A stretch of 7,558 bases of DNA. Origin: an uncultured Victivallales bacterium (GTDB lineage: Bacteria > Verrucomicrobiota > Lentisphaeria > Oligosphaerales > JAFGRS01). The position numbers and the translations under genes were made by a program. Positions 1 to 5,367 of this stretch are shown piece after piece (the stretch's first letter is position 1; each line of letters opens with the position of its first letter). The notes below the pieces were generated by a model. The model saw only the letters and a program-made list of their open reading frames with translations. It had not been told where the DNA came from and ran no database searches. The DNA is taken from contig CAILKC010000009.1 of NCBI GenBank assembly GCA_903834675.1, positions 1-7,558 on the forward strand, written 5' to 3'.

Positions 1-445
1 CCGTCTCCCGATGGCAAGGCGCAAAGCACAGAACCTGCAGCACCACCTCGCGGAACTCGGCCACGTACAGCCCCTGCTCGCGGTCGCGGCGCCGACGCTG
101 TGCCAGTTGCCGGTCCTGGTACGCCACCGACTGCTGTTCACGTTCCCGCTCGGCGCGCTGTCGCGCCAGCGTCGCCGCCGGGGCCCATACCCCCTGGGAA
201 AAGCAGCGGCCCCCACGCTGCACGACAACGACCCAGTGCGGACCCTCGGCTTTCACCCGACGGGTCATAACGGCGTCCCCAGGCGGCAGAAGTTCCCAGC
301 CATCAGGCACCCGCAACAGCCGTCCCTGAGCATCGAACACCGCACCCCGGCCAGGAGCGGGATGAACCGTCTGCGATAAACAAGAATCCTGGGCTTCCGC
401 CTGAGGCGCAGCCGCCGCAGGCGGCCGGGTCCTGGAATGTGTCAT
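1..445 (-). CDS. DUF2293-type protein, N-terminal part (cut by window edge)
   Basis: I translated this frame by hand; it stays open for 148 codons from the ATG at 445 to the window edge. The start is supported by a purine-rich GAGAGGG ribosome-binding site nine bases upstream. The first 30 residues are a low-complexity Ala/Pro/Gln stretch. They are followed by VFDAQGRLLRVPDGWELLPP (residues 36-55), then TRRVKAEGPHWVVVVQRGGR and FSQGVWAPAATL, and then a highly charged Arg/Gln/Glu helix (about residues 91-123) leading into GLYVAEFREVVLQVLCF. This series matches, from memory, the N-terminal half of proteins carrying a C-terminal DUF2293 domain; that domain would lie beyond position 1. The function of the family is unknown to me. 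The gene lies 70 bases downstream of orn on the same strand and is probably co-transcribed with it. Family call is moderately sure, function is not known. Confidence 0.6.
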   Translation of the reverse strand, partial: MTHSRTRPPAAAAPQAEAQDSCLSQTVHPAPGRGAVFDAQGRLLRVPDGWELLPPGDAVMTRRVKAEGPHWVVVVQRGGRCFSQGVWAPAATLARQRAEREREQQSVAYQDRQLAQRRRRDREQGLYVAEFREVVLQVLCFAPCHRET

Positions 446-515
446 GCGTGGCAACCCTCTCAAAGCCTTGTCTTGTCGGAGAACCGCGGGTGCTCATGCC
501 GGAGGGAGTCGGACA

Positions 516-1076
516 TCAGTTCGGCGTCGGCAGCCGAATGAAATGGCGGCGGTAGTGCTGCAACTCCGCCAGGGATTCGCGGATGTCGTCCAGGGCCTGG
601 TGCGTCTCGCGCTTCTGCACCCCCGCGAAAACCGCGGGAGCCCAGCGCTGGGCCAGCACCTTGAGCGTACTGACGTCGAGATTGCGGTAGTGGAAGAAGG
701 CCTCCAGCCGCGGCATGCAGCGATACAGAAAACGCCGGTCCTGGCAGACGCTGTTGCCACACATGGGACTGGCACGCTCGGAGACGTGCTGCCGCAGAAA
801 GGCCAGGGTCAACTCTTCGGCCTCGGCGGCGCTGGTGCGGCTGGCGCGAACCCGCTCGATCAGACCGGAGCGCCCGTGCTGCGTGCGGTTCCATTCGTCC
901 ATGGCGGCCAGGACCGCGTCGGACTGGTGAATGGCCAGCACCGGGCCCTCCACGATCACGTTCAGGTCACTGTCGGTGACCAGCGTCGCGACCTCCAGGA
1001 TGTGGTCTGCCTCCGGCCGCAGACCCGTCATCTCCAGATCGATCCAGATAAGGTTCAGCTCATTCGGGCCAGACAT
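516..1076 (-). CDS. orn: Oligoribonuclease (3'-to-5' exoribonuclease, DEDDh family)
   Basis: This 186-residue protein is a clear oligoribonuclease, close to the roughly 180 residues usual for the family. Orn degrades RNA oligonucleotides of two to five bases, chiefly dinucleotides, to mononucleotides in the cytoplasm, finishing mRNA decay and clearing pGpG from cyclic-di-GMP turnover. The DEDDh active site is complete: D13 and E15 in [10 protein letters not shown]113 in [10 protein letters not shown], and H159 with D164 in [10 protein letters not shown]. The conserved DVSTLK segment (residues 134-139) is present. The ATG at 1076 lies one base after the TGA of the upstream pseudopilin gene (TGA-G-ATG). 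Its only Shine-Dalgarno-like sequence is a weak GGAC, so translation is probably coupled to that gene. There is no promoter of its own in the gap. Identification is near certain; operon membership is inferred from spacing. Confidence 0.95.
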   Translation of the reverse strand: MSGPNELNLIWIDLEMTGLRPEADHILEVATLVTDSDLNVIVEGPVLAIHQSDAVLAAMDEWNRTQHGRSGLIERVRASRTSAAEAEELTLAFLRQHVSERASPMCGNSVCQDRRFLYRCMPRLEAFFHYRNLDVSTLKVLAQRWAPAVFAGVQKRETHQALDDIRESLAELQHYRRHFIRLPTPN

Positions 1077-1077
1077 C

Positions 1078-1776
1078 TCAGAACTTGTCCCACAAGCACA
1101 ACGGATCGCCGCGCAGATACGGCGTCAGGTCACGCCCGTCGCTGGCCGAGACATGTCCGTCCATCCAGGTGAAATTGGCTTTCTGAAGGTGACGCGTGTG
1201 CAGGCGCCGACCACCAACGGGGGCGGTGCAACAAGACCCGGGCGCCCAGGCTCCTACAGGCCCTTTCCAAGCCATCTGCCAGTGGCAACTCTCCACGGCA
1301 GTCCAGGTGGTGGGGTCATCGTCGTTGGGAGTGGGGTAGGAAATGCGCGCGGCGTCACCCACCAGGACCGTTGCCGATGGCCGTATGATGGTGCCGATAG
1401 GCGCCGAATTGGTCAGCTCGGAGTTCCAGCCGTACGAGTAGGGTCGGTTGAAAGTGGTCGTCGGGCACTCGAGAGCCTTGGCGTCCCCGAGGTGGACCGC
1501 AAGCTTGGTCTGCCACGACGGCCCAACGTCGCTATAGCCGCCGGGGAAATTTTCCTGCCACTCGTTCGCGTACATGAAAGCAGACAGCCCGATCTGCTTC
1601 AGATTGCTGACGCAGTTCGCCTGCCGCGCCCTTTCCCGAGCCTGCGCCAGCGCCGGCAACAGCATGGCCGCCAGAATGGCGATGATGGCGATGACCACGA
1701 GCAGCTCAATCAGGGTGAAACGCCGAACCCTGAGCTTGCCGCTGGGGTCACTCGGAGTGAATCTCATTGTGCGCAT
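1078..1776 (-). CDS. Pseudopilin-like protein B (prepilin-type N-terminus, H-X9-DG C-terminus)
   Basis: The 232-residue product has a short basic leader ending VRR, then [20 protein letters not shown] (residues 20-39), the type IV prepilin/type II secretion pseudopilin helix with Glu at +5 (E24). [20 protein letters not shown] follows, then a variable domain, and near the end the H-X9-DG motif (H196, D206, G207) known as the prepilin-type processing-associated signature. It is expected to be inserted in the inner membrane and processed by prepilin peptidase. Residue -1 is Arg19 rather than the usual Gly. The frame is open upstream to 2121, but that part only shadows gene A, so I place the start at ATG 1776; ATG 1767 is an alternative. 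The ribosome-binding site is poor. Gene B is a duplicate of gene A and overlaps nothing; its TGA is one base from the orn start. The specific role in secretion or surface structure is unknown. Confidence 0.85.
   Translation of the reverse strand: MRTMRFTPSDPSGKLRVRRFTLIELLVVIAIIAILAAMLLPALAQARERARQANCVSNLKQIGLSAFMYANEWQENFPGGYSDVGPSWQTKLAVHLGDAKALECPTTTFNRPYSYGWNSELTNSAPIGTIIRPSATVLVGDAARISYPTPNDDDPTTWTAVESCHWQMAWKGPVGAWAPGSCCTAPVGGRRLHTRHLQKANFTWMDGHVSASDGRDLTPYLRGDPLCLWDKF
1651..1721 (-). repeat. Duplicated block encoding the prepilin N-terminal helix, copy B
   Basis: Positions 1651-1721 match 2499-2569 in the same orientation at 67 of 71 bases by eye (differences at 1660, 1681, 1711 and 1714). 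This covers the cleavage site and hydrophobic helix. The rest of the two genes is far more divergent, so this block is either under strong constraint or has been homogenised by gene conversion. Confidence 0.8.
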
Positions 1777-1852
1777 CTCACACGCCCATAAGCTGTGGTC
1801 AGACGCTGCCTCATCAGACCGCCAACGACAGCCCAACTGAATGCTGAGACGC

Positions 1853-1881
1853 AGTGTAGATGGCGACGGACGCGGTGTCAA
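1853..1881 (-). promoter_or_regulatory. Sigma-70-type promoter of pseudopilin gene B (and probably orn)
   Basis: Read on the minus strand, a perfect TTGACA (-35, 1881-1876) is followed by exactly 17 bases and TACACT (-10, 1858-1853; four of six consensus bases). The expected 5' leader is about 70 bases to the ATG at 1776. The spacer shares the pattern CGCG-n-C-n-GTCGC with the promoter of gene A, at the same relative position. This conservation after duplication supports it as a working promoter. Confidence 0.65.
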
Positions 1882-1910
1882 GACTGCGCTCGTACTAATG
1901 GCGCCGACGC

Positions 1911-2624
1911 TCACAGCGGCCACGGCCACGGCGGTACGGCGGTCGCCGGCTGCGCACCGGTCTTCCGGTAGAGCCACAGGTTGGTGGAACCACCATACGT
2001 GCTCGGATAGGTGTACCAACTCACGTGCCCGTCGTAAAAGAGGTAATTGCAGCCGCCGTTGTGCAGGTCCGCGTACGGGTAGCCGACATTGGCGGACATG
2101 GCCCGATGCCAGTGGGGACACAGACGATGGCCGTTACCCGTCCCCCAGTCGCCAAAGCCGATGGTGTCCGCCGGCTGCTCGATACCGGAGCGGTTGCCAC
2201 TCCAGAAATCGGCGGACTGCTCGCCCGCCAGCAAGCTATCCTGGCAACCGCGCATGCCATAGTTGAGACCGTTGTAAAGGTTGTTGGTGCTGCTGGGGCA
2301 GCTCACCGCTTTCCAGTCGCTGATGTACGGCCGCATGGCATGCCACCAGGCGAACCAGATGCCGTCTACCGCGTACGTCGCATGGTTCGAGTGCAGCATG
2401 TTCTGATTGTCTTGAGCGTACATCTCCAACGCCAGGCCAAGCTGTTTGAGATTGCTGATGCAACTGGCGGTGCGCGCCCTCTCCCGCGCCTTGCTCAACG
2501 CCGGCAAGAGCATGGCCGCCAGAATGGCAATGATGGCGATGACCACGAGCAGCTCAATGAGCGTGAAACCTCGAGCCCTGAGTCTGTCGGTGGGGGAGAC
2601 CAGAGAGAGGCCCTTACTGCGCAT
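1911..2624 (-). CDS. Pseudopilin-like protein A (prepilin-type N-terminus, H-X9-DG C-terminus)
   Basis: The 237-residue product has a 19-residue basic leader ending in Gly19, then [20 protein letters not shown] (residues 20-39, Glu24 at +5), so the canonical G|F prepilin peptidase site is intact. [17 protein letters not shown] (57-73) is the usual segment after the helix. The C-terminal H-X9-DG motif is H188, D198, G199, in [16 protein letters not shown]. The tail is rich in Pro and Trp (PPWPWPL). The family is a major pseudopilin-like group in Lentisphaerota, Verrucomicrobiota and Planctomycetota, thought to use a type II secretion/type IV pilus-like machinery; individual functions are mostly unknown. 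The ATG at 2624 has a strong GGAGGAGG ribosome-binding site six bases upstream. It has its own promoter at 2736-2708. Gene B downstream is its duplicate, with the same leader length and motif order. Confidence 0.9.
   Translation of the reverse strand: MRSKGLSLVSPTDRLRARGFTLIELLVVIAIIAILAAMLLPALSKARERARTASCISNLKQLGLALEMYAQDNQNMLHSNHATYAVDGIWFAWWHAMRPYISDWKAVSCPSSTNNLYNGLNYGMRGCQDSLLAGEQSADFWSGNRSGIEQPADTIGFGDWGTGNGHRLCPHWHRAMSANVGYPYADLHNGGCNYLFYDGHVSWYTYPSTYGGSTNLWLYRKTGAQPATAVPPWPWPL
2499..2569 (-). repeat. Duplicated block encoding the prepilin N-terminal helix, copy A
   Basis: Partner of the block at 1651-1721 (67 of 71 bases identical by eye). See that entry for the meaning of the patchy similarity. 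Confidence 0.8.
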
Positions 2625-2630
2625 GTCACA

Positions 2631-2638
2631 CCTCCTCC
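2631..2638 (-). promoter_or_regulatory. Strong Shine-Dalgarno of pseudopilin gene A
   Basis: GGAGGAGG on the minus strand ends six bases before the ATG at 2624 and fixes this start. The aligned position in the duplicate gene B has lost it (GGGCG instead), so B is probably translated less efficiently. Confidence 0.85.
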
Positions 2639-2707
2639 GTGAACCTACGCTCAGACACCGCTACACCGGACCGCAAGCAACCGTACACCTTACCTTTATA
2701 CACAGGC

Positions 2708-2736
2708 ACCGTATACAGCGACAGCCGCGATGTCAA
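2708..2736 (-). promoter_or_regulatory. Sigma-70-type promoter of pseudopilin gene A
   Basis: On the minus strand a perfect TTGACA (2736-2731) is followed by 17 bases and TACGGT (2713-2708). An alternative -10, TATACG, sits at 15-base spacing (2715-2710). The leader to the ATG at 2624 is about 80 bases. The -35 and spacer are similar to the promoter of gene B. A perfect 10-base palindrome GGGGCGCCCC (2742-2751) lies just upstream of the -35 and has no counterpart at gene B. Confidence 0.6.
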
Positions 2737-2796
2737 GAAGAGGGGCGCCCCAGGCAGGGCTTCCAAGAAACGACCGCCGTCGTACCGCCGGCAGTG

Positions 2797-2911
2797 AAAG
2801 CGGCGTCGACGGGCCGCGTCCGCGGCCCTCTGCCGCACGCACTCCATATCGCGCCTCGGCCATGTGGTGTGCGCGTGGCAAGGTCGCCGACGGCGACCGC
2901 GACACCGCTTT
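2797..2911. repeat. Hairpin-rich imperfect inverted-repeat element, intergenic copy
   Basis: The ends are inverted repeats: AAAGCGGCGTCG at 2797-2808 and its near-complement CGACACCGCTTT at 2900-2911 (one mismatch). Inside each arm is a separate hairpin: GGGCCGCG-TC-CGCGGCCC at 2811-2828 and GGTCGCCG-A-CGGCGACC at 2882-2898. Both stems are fully paired although their sequences differ. Further in, GCCGCACGCACTCCA (left) pairs imperfectly with the right arm (TGGTGTGCGCGTGGC). Arms total about 45-50 bases each around a core of about 18 bases. The same end sequence recurs at 6197-6208 inside the relic gene. I read it as a non-coding palindromic repeat of the MITE or REP kind; no transposase is present. 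Confidence 0.65.
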
Positions 2912-2914
2912 GGC

Positions 2915-2944
2915 TTGGCGCCTGTGCCATGCCTGACTGATACT
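2915..2944 (+). promoter_or_regulatory. Weak promoter candidate for the plus-strand gene
   Basis: TTGGCG (2915-2920), 18 bases, then GATACT (2939-2944). Each box matches four of six consensus bases. It is the best candidate I found between the divergent genes on the plus strand, but it is not convincing on its own. Confidence 0.2.
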
Positions 2945-2979
2945 GACATGCGCCCCCTCGCCCCGCTCCGGTTGGAAAG

Positions 2980-2999
2980 TGTGACGGGGTGGCGTCACA
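2980..2999. promoter_or_regulatory. Perfect 7-6-7 palindrome, possible operator
   Basis: TGTGACG-GGGTGG-CGTCACA is a perfect dyad with seven-base arms and a six-base centre, located 58 bases before the ATG at 3058. Twenty-base dyads of this shape bind dimeric regulators such as GntR- or LacI-family proteins, which often control carbohydrate genes. The outer TGTGA/TCACA halves are too far apart (10 bases) for a CRP site. Role as operator is inferred. Confidence 0.4.
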
Positions 3000-3057
3000 T
3001 TGCCGACACACGAGGGGCCTATGCGGCCAGGCAGAGCGCGCTCAGGGAGCTCGACCC

Positions 3058-5289
3058 ATGCAATCTCAGATTTCGGCGGCGCACTATCGACGACTGCTCG
3101 AGCCCTGGGCCCCGGCCGCGCGCCGCTGGCTCTATCGGCTGCCCCATGACGGCGAGTGCTTGTGCTATGGCGTCGGCTACCACAATCATTGGGCCATCCA
3201 AGCCAACGCCACCGCCTTCACCGCTTTCGCCTGCCTGGCGGCTGACCCCGACACCGACAGCCGCCGCACCGGGCAGAGCCGCGACGAACTGCTCGACACC
3301 GCCCTGGGCCTGCTGCGCTTCACCCTCCGTGGCCATCTCGCCGGCGGCGGCGTCTGCGCCGATGGACAGCCCTGGGGCCATGCCTGGATCAGCGCCCTCT
3401 GCCAGGAACGCCTGATGCACGGCGTCGAAGCCATCGCCCAGGCTCTGACCGCCAGGGACCTCGACAACCTGCGCGCCATGCTCATCAGTGAGGCCGACTG
3501 GCTGCTCGACCACTACACCCTGGTGGCCGCTCTCACCGGCCCCGATAATCGCCCGGAGAGCAACCTGTGGAACGGCGCCCTGCTCTGCCGTACCGCGACG
3601 CTCTACCCCGAGGCCGCACGCAGCGCTGAGTACCTGGAAAAAGCCCATTGCTTCTTCCTCAACGCCATCTCGATTCCCGCCGATGCCCAGTGCGAGACCG
3701 TGGTGGCCGGTCGGCCGGTCAAAGAGCGCCACCGGGGCGCCAACTTCTTTGAGTCCTATGCCTGCAACCACCACGGTTACCTGAACGTCGGCTACATCGG
3801 CATCACCCTCTCCAATGTCGCCATGCTGCACTTCTTCTTCCGCGGGCTGGGCCTCCCAGCGCCGGACTCGCTCTATCACCACGTCGACGACGTCTGGCCG
3901 CTGTTCAAAGCCTGCACCTTCCCCGATGGCCGGTTGCTGCGTCTCGGCGGCGACACTCGAGTGCGTTACTGCTACTGCCAGGACTACGCCATCCCCATCT
4001 GGCTGATGATGCGCGACCGCCTTGGCGATATGGCCACCGAAGCCTTCGAAGCGGGCTGGCTCAAGCAGGTGGCGAGGGAACAAGCCGACAACCCCGACGG
4101 CGCGTTCCTGGGTCGTCGACTCGGCGCCATGGCGCAGGTGTCACCGTTGTACTACACCCGCCTGGAGGGTGACCGTGCCGCTACCCTTGCCATGGGAGCC
4201 TGCTGGCGCCGCCGCTTTGCCGAGTTCACCGCCACTCCGCCAGCGCTCGCCCCACCGGCCCTGTCCGAGTGGCACGATGCCTTCCATGGCGCCTGCCTCC
4301 GGCGCGGCCCCCGTCGTGACGTCTCCTGGGTCTGGGGCGCCGCGGAACCGCCGCAGGGGCTCTGCCTGCCCGCCAACGGCAGCGACCTGGCCGAGTGGCG
4401 CGGTAACCTCGCCGGTCGAGTCGCGGGGCTCGGCATGATCAACTCGGCGACCGTGCTGCGGCACCAGGAGACGCTCTTCCCCGACGGCTTTGCCACCTGT
4501 GGACGCCTGCGCTGGAAGAGCGAGAAACTCTACGCCGAGGGCGAACCCGACGTCGAGATGGCGGTCGAGGACCTCGCCGTCGCCGCCCTCCCCGATGGGG
4601 TCACTCTGGTCGGCTTGCAGCGCTGCCGGGCCCTCTGCCGCGTTTTCCTGACCGAGGTCAAGGGGCTGCTGTTGCAGATACCCAACGATGTCTTCAACGG
4701 CAGCCAACGCCTCTACACCTGGGCCGACGGCGGGGTGAGCTTGCGCGGGCGGGATGGCCAGGCCTCGCTCTGGACTGCGGCCGACTGGCTGTGCGTCGAC
4801 GGCCGCCTCGGCGTCGCCGCGCTCTATGGCGGACCCTTGACCCTGCTTCATCCGGCCGACGCACGCATCACCATCAAGGCCTACCCCTGGCAGGTCCATA
4901 CCCACGTCGCCGGCGGCTTCCTCTTCGTGGACCAGGTCTGTATGGTCTGCGCTGACACGCTGGCGTCCTACGCTGCGGGTGCGCTGCTCTTCGACATCGG
5001 CTTTGCCGTCCTGGCGGGCGCTAACACGCAGCAGACGGCGCAGTTCGCCGCCGCCCAGCGCCAGAGCCTGATCCAGACCGGCTTGGACGACCTGCGCGCC
5101 GTCCGCGTGACCGGCGCCGACGGCGTCCCCTATGTGCTGGCGGCGAACTTCGCGGACCAGCCCGCTTGCCTGCGCCTGCCAGGGGCGGACCGCGTCACCG
5201 TGCTGGGTCCGCGCCAGCCGCCCGTGACCTCCGGCTCTGGCGCCGTCGACCTCGCGGCCGGCGAGGCGCTCTTACTCAGGCTCACCTGA
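3058..5289 (+). CDS. Putative carbohydrate-active enzyme, alpha/alpha-toroid plus beta-sandwich (polysaccharide-lyase-like), uncharacterised
   Basis: I cannot name this 743-residue protein with certainty. Residues 1-390 are helical and rich in Trp, Tyr and His, with clusters typical of alpha/alpha-toroid sugar-acting enzymes: YGVGYHNHWAIQAN (37-50), PWGHAWISALCQERLMHGVE (105-124), ESNLWNG (168-173) and, most striking, ANFFESYACNHHGYLNVGY (228-246). GGDTRVRYCYCQDYAIPIW (297-315) follows. From about 400 to the end it becomes short beta-strand segments, ending in VDLAAGEALLLRLT, as in the C-terminal sandwich of heparinase II/III-like lyases and related glycoside hydrolases. Asn237, His238/239 and Tyr241 are plausible catalytic residues, by analogy only. 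No signal peptide is visible, which suggests a cytoplasmic or intracellular role. The ATG at 3058 is chosen over 2989 because AGGGAG lies eight bases upstream; 2989 falls inside the palindromic site. The gene is divergent from the pseudopilins. Confidence 0.5.
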   Translation: MQSQISAAHYRRLLEPWAPAARRWLYRLPHDGECLCYGVGYHNHWAIQANATAFTAFACLAADPDTDSRRTGQSRDELLDTALGLLRFTLRGHLAGGGVCADGQPWGHAWISALCQERLMHGVEAIAQALTARDLDNLRAMLISEADWLLDHYTLVAALTGPDNRPESNLWNGALLCRTATLYPEAARSAEYLEKAHCFFLNAISIPADAQCETVVAGRPVKERHRGANFFESYACNHHGYLNVGYIGITLSNVAMLHFFFRGLGLPAPDSLYHHVDDVWPLFKACTFPDGRLLRLGGDTRVRYCYCQDYAIPIWLMMRDRLGDMATEAFEAGWLKQVAREQADNPDGAFLGRRLGAMAQVSPLYYTRLEGDRAATLAMGACWRRRFAEFTATPPALAPPALSEWHDAFHGACLRRGPRRDVSWVWGAAEPPQGLCLPANGSDLAEWRGNLAGRVAGLGMINSATVLRHQETLFPDGFATCGRLRWKSEKLYAEGEPDVEMAVEDLAVAALPDGVTLVGLQRCRALCRVFLTEVKGLLLQIPNDVFNGSQRLYTWADGGVSLRGRDGQASLWTAADWLCVDGRLGVAALYGGPLTLLHPADARITIKAYPWQVHTHVAGGFLFVDQVCMVCADTLASYAAGALLFDIGFAVLAGANTQQTAQFAAAQRQSLIQTGLDDLRAVRVTGADGVPYVLAANFADQPACLRLPGADRVTVLGPRQPPVTSGSGAVDLAAGEALLLRLT

Positions 5290-5367
5290 GAAGCCGGGAC
5301 CGCCCCGGCGCACGTACCGGCACACGCTGCCATCCCCCTGGAGCAGGCTGGGCACGACCCGCACGCC

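Larger units (their letters stand above)
2625..3057. other. 433-base divergent intergenic region
   Basis: No gene is supported here. Open frames in it lack family resemblance and overlap the inverted repeats. Reading from the left it holds the leader and promoter of gene A (2625-2736), the GGGGCGCCCC palindrome, a featureless G/C-rich stretch, the hairpin element (2797-2911), a weak plus-strand promoter candidate (2915-2944), the 7-6-7 palindrome (2980-2999) and the ribosome-binding site AGGGAG (3044-3049) of the plus-strand gene. Confidence 0.7.

Noticed and set aside
11..379. Plus-strand open frame at the left edge
   Set aside because: It is the mirror of the DUF2293-type frame on the minus strand, which carries recognisable family sequence.
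931..1791. Plus-strand open frame (286 codons) over orn and pseudopilin B
   Set aside because: It is antisense to two confidently recognised genes and has no recognisable sequence of its own.
1777..2121. Upstream extension of the pseudopilin B frame to 2121
   Set aside because: This part is antiparallel-free shadow of gene A in another frame, contains the promoter and leader of B, and would place the prepilin leader in the middle of a protein.
2980..2999. CRP/FNR binding site
   Set aside because: The half sites TGTGA and TCACA are 10 bases apart instead of six.
2989..3057. Earlier start of the enzyme gene at 2989
   Set aside because: It begins inside the perfect palindrome, has no ribosome-binding site, and adds residues unlike the rest; the ATG at 3058 has AGGGAG at the right distance.
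3019..4083. Long minus-strand open frame (354 codons) opposite the enzyme gene
   Set aside because: Gly/Ala/Val-rich sequence with no motif; a typical mirror frame of a GC-rich gene whose plus-strand reading has clear motif structure.
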